The position numbers and the translations under genes are program-made. DNA of 64,000 nucleotides from Platanthera guangdongensis. Its lineage: Eukaryota; Streptophyta; Magnoliopsida; Asparagales; Orchidaceae. The stretch is taken from positions 66,824,757 to 66,888,756 of the forward strand of contig CM077165.1 in the NCBI GenBank assembly GCA_039583875.1. Reading direction: 5' to 3'. The notes under the pieces are model-generated. The model did no database searches. It worked only from the letters and a program-made list of their open reading frames with translations, and was not told the DNA's origin. Of the stretch, positions 33,807-43,245 are shown piece by piece; position 1 is the stretch's first letter, and the number at the start of each line of letters is the position of its first letter.

Positions 33807-35360
33807 TGTTGGATCTTGTAGCCAACCTTAGAGGGGGGGGGGGTGAATAAGGTTCGACGCGTTTCTTGAAATTTAAGCGTTAATTTGTCCACAGAACCAG
33901 AGCATAGGAAACTACTGCAGAGCGTTGGGTAACCAATGTTCTGCGGTACGTTATTCACTCTTTTCCTGTACAAATTTAGCTTGTGCGCACACACGTGAAA
34001 CTAGACTTATCATTCACAAGTAAACATAAGAGGCAATGATATGAAGACAATATCTCATATGAATCATTTAGTCACACACAATGTTACACTTGTAATTAGG
34101 ATTGATTTAAAACATGTTTACACACAATACATACAACATGGATCTCCATGACGCCAGAGGTCAGAGGCGGTGAATAAAACTCTTGGGTTTTCTATACCGA
34201 CCCAAAACCCGGACCGGTTGGCTCTTCACTTTCTCCCCGAAAGGTCTTAGAGCCGCTCTTCACCTCCACACCCGGAAGGGTCTTAGAGCCGCTCTTCACT
34301 TTCTCCCCGAAAGGTCTTAGAGCCGCTCTTCACCTCCACAACCGGAAGGGTCTTAGAGCACCGCTAGATCCCCGATCTAGACGCCCCAAATCCCGGGACG
34401 ATTTTCCACGGAATCCAACCCGGATCCCGACGACCTTCCCCGGTCGATTTCCCTTACCACTTACAACAATAGAAGAAGAAAAAGATACAAAAAGAGATTA
34501 CAAAAATATATTCGTTAAAGTTTAGGTTCTCCCTCTTGAGAAGTTCTCCGGATAGATCTACGGCCGGTGCTTGTGATCTTCGATGGAAAGCACCCGGTCG
34601 CTAGACGTAGACGATGCGAAGCCTTGATCTCCGGAGTTCTTCGATCTCGAACGGGAGGAAGAAACCTTGCTTTTTCTTTGACGAAGACGAGTAGAACGGA
34701 CGTAGGAAGACGACCGAACTTAGTATTCCTGGAGCACTTCGTCAATAATCTCTGGAGACTTAGGTCTTGAGGAAACGGCGCTGCTTTTTATACGTCTTGG
34801 AGAAAATAGACTACCGCCTGCGATAACTCTATCGCCGGGCGGTAGGTTCGCGCGTAACGCCTGCCAGCTGTCTCCACACGTCTCCCGAAACGGCAACTAT
34901 AACTGCTCATTAAGGAAACTGCCGTTTCAAAAGAGCTATCGCCGGGCGGTAAAGGTTACCGCGCCCAGTCAGAGCGATAGCGCCATTTCGCCAGATAATT
35001 CTACCGCCTGTGATAAGACTATCGCCTGAGCGGTAGGTACCATCGTCGACGATCGTCCCCTCGATGCACGTCGACCGGATACCGCCGGCGGTAGCGTCCT
35101 GTCGCCGGGCGGTAGCTTTTGATTGTCGACGATCCTTCCTTAGCTGATAAATGGGCTGTCGACCATCGAACCGATATGCGTCGATCGAGATGGTTACCGC
35201 GCTGCGATAAGGTTGTCGCCGGGCGGTAGTAACCTTTTGAAGCTCTTCTCCTTTCCTTTCACCTATCAGCCTGCACACTCTATCACACAACCAATCTCAT
35301 CAAATACAAGCAGGGAGTTGATATTCTCAAACCTAAGGAGTGTGAAACCATGTTCCAACA
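33807..35360 (-). repeat. 3' LTR of element C (left copy)
   Basis: It holds two tandem 70-bp repeats (34221-34360, GCTCTTCACTTTCTCCCCG units), a TATA box (TATAAAAAGC on the minus strand, 34783-34792) and, upstream of that in the element's sense, an array of CTATCGCC/GGCGGTAG motifs with TCGACGA motifs (about 34806-35235). Confidence 0.95.
34806..35235 (-). promoter_or_regulatory. U3 motif array upstream of the TATA box, element C LTR
   Basis: Self-complementary units of the form CTAyCGCC..GGCGrTAG recur with different spacing, mixed with GTCGACGATC units. The array starts within about 15 bases of the TATA box. It is repeated at about 41522-41945 in the other LTR, and single units occur at 36930-36965 and 37498-37545 near the antisense gene. 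Confidence 0.7.
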
Positions 35361-35376
35361 AACTCCCCCTTTTGAT
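35361..35376 (-). other. Polypurine tract of element C
   Basis: AAAAGGGGGAGTT on the minus strand lies directly next to the 3' LTR and would prime plus-strand DNA synthesis. More tracts of the same kind (complements CTCCCCCTATC or CTCCCCCTTTG) lie near 35551, 35569 and 35641, as in SIRE-type elements. Confidence 0.85.
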
Positions 35377-36928
35377 AATATCAATCCCGTTCATGATAAA
35401 CCAAAATCAAGTAGATAGAGTGCCAGAATAGATGTATGTAGCAACGTAGAACAGTATAAAGTAGAGTATCAGAGTAAAATGATATTGAACAAATAAGCAA
35501 TACACACCTATATCGATCCCGTTCAATCCTGTTCTATCCTACTACATACTCCCCCTATCGGTGGGACGCTCCCCCTATCTATGAGCACACACACACCTCA
35601 ATACGCTCCCTCTATCATGAACACTACCTCCAATACCTTCTCCCCCTTTGATAATATCAAAAGAATGGGCGAGGCCAACCGACCAAGGAGGATGAAAATT
35701 GTAGGCGAGAGATAACGTAATATAGACCTACAAAGCACTTGAAATCAGAGAGTTGTAAAACAGGGTCAAAATCAGGAGCAAACGCAAATCAGAGTGAAGA
35801 AAATGGACTATATGCACGAGACATAGCACACATCAAGTATGACATGAATGTTTGCAGGGTTTAGATAAATAGAGAGAAAAATAGGCAAACACAAATATCG
35901 TCATGAGAGAAAAAAAATATGCCAGTACGTATTGTGCGAAAAGCATCGAATGTAGTTGAGGTCCAATTCTTATGCGCGGAAGATTTAAATAAGATAATGA
36001 CATGTGCACGTGTAGCACCAAGAGACAAAACATTCAATAGAGATATCAGGCAGACATGTTTTATATCAAGCAAACTAACGATGCTAACACCAAAGAGATA
36101 TAGTGAAAAATCACGTCACATGACATAGTGCGGCATAAAGAAATTAAATCAAGGGCACAAATCATAAAGTGTAGTCCATGCACAAGATCGAAATGACTTT
36201 TTAATCCAAGGTGCTCACCCTCACAACGCTTATGAAGACTTATCAGGAGGGATGAGTAGTGCTTGGGGGGTCTGTAAGCGGGATTTGATGGCCATCATTT
36301 TATTTTGGAGTTAGGCCATCAACTTGATACATAATCAAAGCAGAACAAGACCCCAAGTCAATCGAAATCTACCCACATAGGTAGATCCACTTTAACTTGT
36401 TTACATTGGACATATGCCTTTCTAGTTTTGGCCCAAAGATTTAATTAGCATAGACACGCGCAATTTGATTTTATGACATTGATTGTTCAAGATATATCAA
36501 ATATGTTAAAGTTAGTGTCACGATTTATAGCATGTCAGCTTATTATCTCAGGTTGAGTGCATGATCAAGTGGTGTGTGAGAGGTGTAATCATTATCGTAA
36601 ATAAATCCTCACACATACTTAGAGGCATAGACAACGTACACCCACATTAATTTTCGCACTCAATAGCTAGACAAAAATTTAACTTCGCTCATCATGACAG
36701 GATACCAATGTGCCGTACAAATTGACAAAAAGATTAGCAAACATTGTATATACTTGAAAATATACCACGACTCGGTCATATGAGCCCCCATGAGATAAAA
36801 AAAACGCACTTTGGCCCTAAAACGACCACCATTTGTCTATTATATGGACACCTTAAGATATTCCCTAGCCTTGTCAAAGCAGGTTGGATAAGCATGATTT
36901 TCGTGTGTACTTATATGCGAGTCAGAGT
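35377..36928. other. Non-coding 3' region of element C
   Basis: It is AT-rich, with extra polypurine-like tracts in its first 300 bases and no open frame that I can support. It would be the long 3' untranslated part of the element's sense RNA. Confidence 0.6.
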
Positions 36929-37077
36929 ACTATCGCCTGTCGGTAGTACTACCGCGCCGCGGTAACTCCGGAATAAATATGCTGTAGGTTATTTCAGATC
37001 CGCCCACACTCATTCTCACCTTGCATCCCCTTTTGGAAAGAAGCTTCTCCAGCCCTACAGATCTCCTTTGATTTCAG
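36929..37077 (+). promoter_or_regulatory. Promoter-like region and 5' untranslated exon of the antisense gene in C
   Basis: CTATCGCCTGTCGGTAG (36930-36946) and CTACCGCGCCGCGGTAA (36949-36965) repeat the palindromic U3 motif. AATAAATATGC (36972-36982) is TATA-like. The following pyrimidine-rich stretch ends TTTCAG before GTAATG (37078), a splice donor. The assignment is inferred from motif order. Confidence 0.5.
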
Positions 37078-37618
37078 GTAATGCTCTATCCTTTCTCATT
37101 TTTGCTTGATTTCTTGTTTTTAGGATCCATATGAGATGTCTTTGTGGAGTAGATGTGTTCTCTCATGGCATTTTTATATCCACTTCTTCACGGATCTCCT
37201 CTCACATATCCCCCTTTTTGAAACATATTGCCATTGTTTTAGTCTGTTTCGGATCTACGCTTTAAGAGGTGAAAAATATTGCCATTGTTTGTAAAGGATC
37301 CGAAATGCGGAGGAGTAAAAAGAGATACTTTCACATGTTTCATTTTTAGATGTTTATTGTCGGATCTCATCTCCTCTTTCAAGATCTACGAAGTTCATAT
37401 ATAGATCTATGAAGAACATGGAGATTGGAGTGGTTTTTACAAAAGAAATCGATTTTTAGCTCAAGACGGCGGAAAGAGGTGAAGTGCAGTCCGTCGAGCT
37501 ACCGCCGGTGATAGCTAATTATCGCCTGCGATAGCTCCCAGATTTCACTCAATTTTTGTGAATTTTCAGTTTTGGATCCCGGTTCCTGATTTGAGTTTTT
37601 GAATGTTGTTTCATGCAG
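37078..37618 (+). other. Candidate 5'-UTR intron of the antisense gene
   Basis: Donor CAG/GTAATG; acceptor TTTCATGCAG/G, four bases before the ATG. The 541 bp contain another pair of CTACCGCC/GCGATAG motifs (37498-37545) and no frame. Confidence 0.5.
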
Positions 37619-37621
37619 GAA

Positions 37622-38596
37622 ATGGCCTCCTCGAGCGCACACTCTGGACGTCGAAGTATTTCAAAACGAAACCGTGGAGAGACTACGTACCCCGCTATAG
37701 ACAACGCCACTGTGAGCATTCCTATGCTCATAGAAATTGATGATCGGTATACTCATATCTATGAGTATCTCGAAGAATCGGGCGTGTTGGCGGTGATATC
37801 AGATGGGTGTTCCTTTTCCTCCGCTCTCGTTCGAGAGTTCTACAACAACTTGAGGGATCCATCTCTGATGCGTCTGGGAGGAGGAGTTCAGTCTTGCATC
37901 GGGGATGAGATAGTTACTATCACCCATGCCGACCTGGAGACGAAGTACGTGTGGCCATCCAACCTTCCATACTTGGATGTTGTAGAATCCTTCAGGACAG
38001 CACAGGATTGGAGAGTGATGAACGAGGTTCTCCATGGAGCGGAGGGGCGTCCTGATTTTTTCACTTCGGTGGACACACTCACACCAGTTGCTCGGATAAT
38101 TCAGGATATCCTCCGCCATTCGCTGATGTTCAAGGCAGGAGATACTCGAAAGATCACGGCTCAGCTATCCATGGTGACCTATCACATTATAGCGCAGAAG
38201 CCATTCAGCGTTTCAGATCTCATCCGGTCGATCATGAGGTATACTTTTCGCCTCAAGTCCCCCGATCGTCAGCGGGTAAATACACTCCCTTTGGGAGGAG
38301 TCATCCAGACCATCCTGAAGATCAAGTACCCGACCATCGACTGGACCTCCTATCCCATTGACCTCTTTCCGCAGGTCTATCATGTAGGAGAGATACCGGC
38401 TGCTTCATGGGTGCGACCACAGGTGCCACCTCCGGAGCCATCGGTACCCCGGTCGGGATCTCTTCGCGAGGCAAGTCGTGGAATTCATAGCCTCATGGAG
38501 GAGCAGGGAAAGGAGATCAAAGGCATGAAGAAGATGCTTAAGAAGATCATGAGGAAGCTCAGCATTTCTTCAACATCCTCTGATGAACAGGCGTGA
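37622..38596 (+). CDS. Antisense accessory protein in element C (plant transposon-associated domain)
   Basis: The 324-residue frame is on the strand opposite to the element's gag, between gag and the 3' LTR. I chose the ATG at 37622 because it directly follows a splice-acceptor-like CAG. The middle (about residues 40-260, with VREFYNNL, LTPVARIIQDILRHS and LPLGGVIQTIL) resembles the putative plant transposon protein domain found as an extra frame in many plant LTR elements. The C-terminus is charged and likely helical (SLMEEQGKEIKGMKKMLKKI). No enzyme motif, signal peptide or membrane segment is seen. The frame is intact and codon-rich in G/C relative to its surroundings. Function is unknown; presence of its own promoter motif suggests separate expression. 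Confidence 0.75.
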   Translation: MASSSAHSGRRSISKRNRGETTYPAIDNATVSIPMLIEIDDRYTHIYEYLEESGVLAVISDGCSFSSALVREFYNNLRDPSLMRLGGGVQSCIGDEIVTITHADLETKYVWPSNLPYLDVVESFRTAQDWRVMNEVLHGAEGRPDFFTSVDTLTPVARIIQDILRHSLMFKAGDTRKITAQLSMVTYHIIAQKPFSVSDLIRSIMRYTFRLKSPDRQRVNTLPLGGVIQTILKIKYPTIDWTSYPIDLFPQVYHVGEIPAASWVRPQVPPPEPSVPRSGSLREASRGIHSLMEEQGKEIKGMKKMLKKIMRKLSISSTSSDEQA

Positions 38597-38895
38597 TCCC
38601 ATTTTTTCTTTGTACCCTTTCGAGTTTTTAGATTTATGAACAATTAAAAAATTGATGTAATAATACAGGTACCGGCCCGAACATTTTTCTTGAATGTTTT
38701 TGGTTTCATTTTATGTGGGCAATTTAATCTCTATTTTGTTATCACTTGATTATGCATGAAAAGTGGATTTTGATCAGTATTAATTTGCTCCTAAGCTCTT
38801 TGAGTCCCGCACAGCTAAATCAGACGTACGATGTGAAGTAGGAGATAGTCATGACGTGATCAAGTGTGTCATTCTACTTCACTAACGGGACATAC
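38597..38895. other. Intergenic stretch between two convergent frames of element C
   Basis: It is AT-rich and holds the 3' ends of the antisense gene and of gag, which converge here. AATTAAAAAATTGATGTAATAA near 38642 could include a polyadenylation signal for the + strand gene; nothing else is seen. Confidence 0.45.
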
Positions 38896-40470
38896 TTAGG
38901 AGTTGAGAGGTTTGGGTATCCAGAAGGAGCCGAAAATGACTTTCCTTTTGGGAACCCAACGATGTTGTGATACAGTTGAACCCGGTGAAGGAGGGTTCGC
39001 CCGGTCCGTCGGACTGGGCGTGCTACGTCGCGTGACTGGTCTCCATTCATACCTTGGTTTGATGTTTTTCTTATGTTGCAGATTCTCTTTTGGATGTCTA
39101 GGAGTCCTTACGTGAGAGATTGTGGTTGGGCACAATTGTCTTTGTGAATTAATCATGTTGAGATTACTTTCTGACATGAAATACTTCTTGTTACCATACT
39201 GACTCATAGCATAAAGACTTTTTGAAGGATATCTGCGTTCAATTAGTTTTGTAAATGGAGTAGTTGGTTTTCGCCAGTGGATATGATTTTCATATTTGAG
39301 GTTTTCACTCGCGTTGGCTTGAAGTTTACTGCTCCCTTTGATTTTCCTAACTGACGTGAGTGAGCTTGTGTTCAACGTGCGTTTGGAATTTTCTTGATAT
39401 TGCACGTTTATGTGTTGAGAATTTTTCTTTAAAATTTCCTTAAGCACGTTGATTTTCGTTTCCAAATCTTCATTTCTCTGTTTGAGATTTGTTCTCGCTT
39501 TGGTGTAGGCAGTTGTGCTATTCTTGAGTATTGCGACTATTGAGTTAATGTGGGCTTCATACTTATTTCTATATTCTTCGAAGACCTCACTCATCTCAGT
39601 GATTTCAACTCTATAGTCCACACACTTAGCACACTCCCCCTTTGACGCTAAGTTTTCTAGAAACAGTTTCTCATTTTGTTCTCTTAGAGAAATGCACTCT
39701 TTCTCTTCCTCCTCACGTTTCTCTTTTAACTTCTCACAATTTATACAAAGTGTAGAGTTGTCCTCTAAAGAGTATACAGGAGAACTAGACACGACAGTGG
39801 AAGATTCTACACTAACATTTGCTTTTAAAAGGTTATTTTCCAAGCGTAGTTTTGAATTAATATTTTTCAGTTTCTTAAGTCTACGCCTATTCATATTCAG
39901 CATATTCAGTGTATAAACAGACTTGTATACACGGAGAGAGTTTGAGTTTCTTACAGCGCTCTTGGACGAGGCAAGATTTGAACACAAGGTTCCTTTATCA
40001 TCTTCCCCTTGGCTCTTCTCGTCCAGTGATAGATGTTCATCTCCCCTCTTGCTTGACGTGTCTGTCTTGACTTCCTCCAAGAGTGCATCTCCATTTGACT
40101 CGTCACTTGGATCTATAAGAAACTGCTCGAAGTCATTATCTGCAAGATGAGAACTATAAGTAGACTCAAGATATTCCCATATCTCATATGCAGTGGAACA
40201 CATGTGAATGCGTTTAAAAATTTCTTGACTAAGCCCACAAAACAAACTGTTCATAGCCTTGGCATTTAAATAACACTCGTGCTTATTTAGGCTATAAGGG
40301 GGCTTGGTACAAGTAATGTTCCAAACTTCTACATCCGTTAGCATAAGGAATTTTCTCATTAGAGTTCTCCATTCGTTATAGTTCACTCCTATAAAGAGAG
40401 GTGGTGCAAACACATTTTCGGTGTACAATTTTTCATCCCCACTCATCAGTCCATGATGGAGGTTGGCCAT
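38896..40470 (-). CDS. gag: Copia-type Gag of element C
   Basis: The frame of 524 residues from the ATG at 40470 encodes the capsid protein. The N-terminal 130 residues match the UBN2/copia Gag core (YNEWRTLMRKFLML, LNAKAMNSLFCGLSQEIF, STAYEIWEYLESTYSS). The middle is long and rich in Lys, Glu and Leu, likely coiled coil (for example LREQNEKLFLENLASKGE). The tail has YEWRPVTRR and RWVPKR, typical of the linker after the zinc knuckle in SIRE-like Gag-Pol, but I see no CX2CX4HX4C knuckle. No pol frame follows. The open frame reaches back to the PBS, but ATG 40470 or the in-frame ATG after GLM is the likely start. It is uninterrupted. Confidence 0.88.
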   Translation of the reverse strand: MANLHHGLMSGDEKLYTENVFAPPLFIGVNYNEWRTLMRKFLMLTDVEVWNITCTKPPYSLNKHECYLNAKAMNSLFCGLSQEIFKRIHMCSTAYEIWEYLESTYSSHLADNDFEQFLIDPSDESNGDALLEEVKTDTSSKRGDEHLSLDEKSQGEDDKGTLCSNLASSKSAVRNSNSLRVYKSVYTLNMLNMNRRRLKKLKNINSKLRLENNLLKANVSVESSTVVSSSPVYSLEDNSTLCINCEKLKEKREEEEKECISLREQNEKLFLENLASKGECAKCVDYRVEITEMSEVFEEYRNKYEAHINSIVAILKNSTTAYTKARTNLKQRNEDLETKINVLKEILKKNSQHINVQYQENSKRTLNTSSLTSVRKIKGSSKLQANASENLKYENHIHWRKPTTPFTKLIERRYPSKSLYAMSQYGNKKYFMSESNLNMINSQRQLCPTTISHVRTPRHPKENLQHKKNIKPRYEWRPVTRRSTPSPTDRANPPSPGSTVSQHRWVPKRKVIFGSFWIPKPLNS

Positions 40471-40505
40471 TATTCCCGGTAGTGAAACCGTTTTGGAATA
40501 ACCTG

Positions 40506-40517
40506 GCTCTGATACCA
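40506..40517 (-). other. Primer binding site of element C
   Basis: On the minus strand TGGTATCAGAGC starts two bases after the 5' LTR (40520-42074), complementary to initiator Met tRNA. Confidence 0.93.
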
Positions 40518-40519
40518 CT

Positions 40520-42074
40520 TGTTGGATCTTGTAGCCAACCTTAGAGGGGGGGGGGGGTGAATAAGGTTCGACGCGTTTCTTGAAATTTAAGCGTTAATTT
40601 GTCCACAGAACCAGAGCATAGGAAACTACTGCAGAGCGTTGGGTAACCAATGTTCTGCGGTACGTTATTCACTCTTTTCCTGTACAAATTTAGCTTGTGC
40701 GCACACACGTGAAACTAGACTTATCATTCACAAGTAAACATAAGAGGCAATGATATGAAGACAATATCTCATATGAATCATTTAGTCACACACAATGTTA
40801 CACTTGTAATTAGGATTGATTTAAAACATGTTTACACACAATACATACAACATGGATCTCCAAGACGCCGGAGGTCAGAGGCGGTGAATAAAACTCTTGG
40901 GTTTTCTATACCGACCCAAAACCCGGACCGGTTGGCTCTTCACTTTCTCCCCGAAAGGTCTTAGAGCCGCTCTTCACCTCCACACCCGGAAGGGTCTTAG
41001 AGCCGCTCTTCACTTTCTCCCCGAAAGGTCTTAGAGCCGCTCTTCACCTCCACAACCGGAAGGGTCTTAGAGCACCGCTAGATCCCCGATCTAGACGCCC
41101 CAAATCCCGGGACGATTTTCCACGGAATCCAACCCGGATCCCGACGACCTTCCCCGGTCGATTTCCCTTACCACTTACAACAATAGAAGAAGAAAAAGAT
41201 ACAAAAAGAGATTACAAAAATATATTCGTTAAAGTTTAGGTTCTCCCTCTTGAGAAGTTCTCCGGATAGATCTACGGCCGGTGCTTGTGATCTTCGATGG
41301 AAAGCACCCGGTCGCTAGACGTAGACGATGCGAAGCCTTGATCTCCGGAGTTCTTCGATCTCGAACGGGAGGAAGAAACCTTGCTTTTTCTTTGACGAAG
41401 ACGAGTAGAACGGACGTAGGAAGACGGCCGAACTTAGTATTCCTGGAGCACTTCGTCAATAATCTCTGGAGACTTAGGTCTTGAGGAAACGGCGCTGCTT
41501 TTTATACGTCTTGGAGAAAATAGACTACCGCCTGCGATAACTCTATCGCCGGGCGGTAGGTTCGCGCGTAACGCCTGCCAGCTGTCTCCACACGTCTCCC
41601 GAAACGGCAACTATAACTGCTAATTAAGGAAACTGCCGTTTCAAAAGAGCTATCGCCGGGCGGTAAAGGTTACCGCGCCCAGTCAGAGCGATAGCGCCAT
41701 TTCGCCAGATAATTCTACCGCCTGTGATAAGACTATCGCCTGAGCGGTAGGTACCATCGTCGACGATCGTCCCCTCGATGCACGTCGACCGGATACCGCC
41801 GGCGGTAGCGTCCTGTCGCCGGGCGGTAGCTTTTGATTGTCGACGATCCTTCCTTAGCTGATAAATGGGCTGTCGACCATCGAACCGATATGCGTCGATC
41901 GAGATGGTTACCGCGCTGCGATAAGGTTGTCGCCGGGCGGTAGTAACCTTTTGAATCTCTTCTCCTTTCCTTTCACCTATCAGCCTGCACACTCTATCAC
42001 ACAACCAATCTCATCAAATACAAGCAGGGAGTTGATATTCTCAAACCTAAGGAGTGTGAAACCATGTTCCAACA
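40520..42074 (-). repeat. 5' LTR of element C (right copy)
   Basis: It is nearly identical to 33807-35360, with TATA at 41497-41506, motif array at about 41522-41945 and 70-bp repeats at 40935-41074. Confidence 0.95.
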
Positions 42075-42079
42075 TCCTC
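42075..42079. repeat. Right target-site duplication of element C (tcctc)
   Basis: It is identical to 33802-33806; both lie inside gag of element E. Confidence 0.95.
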
Positions 42080-43144
42080 ACCCTCCAGCTGCCACTCCAT
42101 TCCTACATACGGAGATGGGGCAGACCCTGACGGCGATTTTGGATGCCTTTAGAGCCCAGCAAGTCCCGGCTCCACAGCCAAATCCGAGGTCGAGCTGGCT
42201 GAGTGCATTCAAGAGCCTGTCCCCACCGACGTACCGTGGGACAGAGGATGCGGTGAAGACGGAAGAATGGCTGGAAGCCATACACGAGATCTTAGCAGGC
42301 ATCAGCTGCCCAGTCGGCCAGGCAGTACCCCTAGCCACCTCTGTGCTAGAGGCTCATGCAAAGAGATGGTGGAAATCAGTCCAAGAGTCTACTTATGCGG
42401 ACTTTGAGCTGTCAGAGATATCTTGGGAGGAGTTTGGTGATGTGTTCCTGGAGCACTTCGTCTCTGCTACGGACAGAGATGCTTTGGAGGAGAGGTTTTT
42501 GAACCTCAAGCAGGGGACTAGATCGGTGATAGAGTACCAGAGAGAGTTCTCCCACTTGGCCAGATTCGCGGGGATTCAGGACACCGACGATAGGAGGTAT
42601 GCGAAGAGGTTCTACCGGGGCCTCAGCGATGATTTGAGGCAGGCCTTGCTATTCATTTCTCATGGCACATCCAGGCAGATCATCGAGATGGCGAAGAAGC
42701 TGGAGGCTGACCAGCTGATGGTGCGAGCCGGAGGGAAGAGACCATTTGATGGGTCGACGTCAGGAGAGAGCAGTAGGGGCTCTCAGAGAGGCAGGACCAT
42801 CGGATACAGGAAGGGTGGGGGACGTCGTCGTCCCAACTTCAGGCAGGAGCAGGTACCTCCTCCAGCATTGGCTCCCCCACCTCTACAGATGCATGATCCA
42901 AGGAGACAAGATGACCGAGGCCATCGACAAGTGGTTTGTTACGGATGCCGCCAGCCCGGGCACATCAGGTCGGAGTGCCCGCACCGATTCCATCCCCCTC
43001 CTCCTCCTCCACCTCCAGTGGCCCCAGTACACCAGGGCCGAGGACGAGGCCGAGGTCGGGGATATCACGGCAGGAGGCGCGAGCAGGAGCAGATATATGC
43101 CTTGGACCTCACAGAGCCGAGGAATCCCGAGGAGGTTATCACAG
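42080..43144 (+). pseudogene. gag: Gag of element E (main part)
   Basis: The Gag core (MGQTLTAILDAFRAQQ, VFLEHFVSATDRDALEERF, VIEYQREFSHLARFA) is followed by a zinc knuckle CX2CX4HX4C (CYGCRQPGHIRSEC) and a Pro- then Gly/Arg-rich tail ending near EEVIT. There is no internal stop. The natural start is 8 kb away at 33763 because element C sits after codon 14; an ATG at 42064 supplied by the end of C's LTR happens to be in frame. Unspliced, the frame ends at TGA 43150-43152; spliced, it runs into pol. Confidence 0.92.
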
Positions 43145-43245
43145 GTACTTGAAGTTAATTATGAATTTTCTTGGATTTTCAATGATATATATATAGTACC
43201 TGGAACTATAGGATAAAAATTAACTTTCACATAAACAAACCTCAG
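43145..43245 (+). other. Candidate 101-bp intron between gag and pol, element E
   Basis: ACAG/GTACTT opens and CCTCAG/G closes an AT-rich interval. Its removal creates a Gly codon (43144 plus 43246-43247) and continues into Ile-Val-Met-Ile-Ser of the protease. TTAAC near 43220 is a possible branch site. The position and phase match element B exactly, while the interval sequences are largely different. Confidence 0.75.

Larger units (their letters stand above)
33807..42074 (-). mobile_element. Complete gag-only copia-like retrotransposon, element C
   Basis: The 8.27-kb element lies in minus orientation with LTRs of 1554 and 1555 bp, TGTTGG...CCAACA ends, PBS, PPT and a perfect 5-bp TSD. The LTRs differ at about five positions by eye (about 0.3%), so it is younger than element B. 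It encodes a UBN2-type copia Gag and, on the opposite strand, an accessory protein, but no protease, integrase, RT or RNase H. It is therefore non-autonomous, of the TR-GAG kind, probably SIRE-related. Confidence 0.95.

Noticed and set aside
42746..43216. Alternative-frame open frames over gag and pol (42746-43216, 45326-45646, 26911-27147 and others)
   Set aside because: They are shadows of the real frames, with no domain and no conservation of start or stop.
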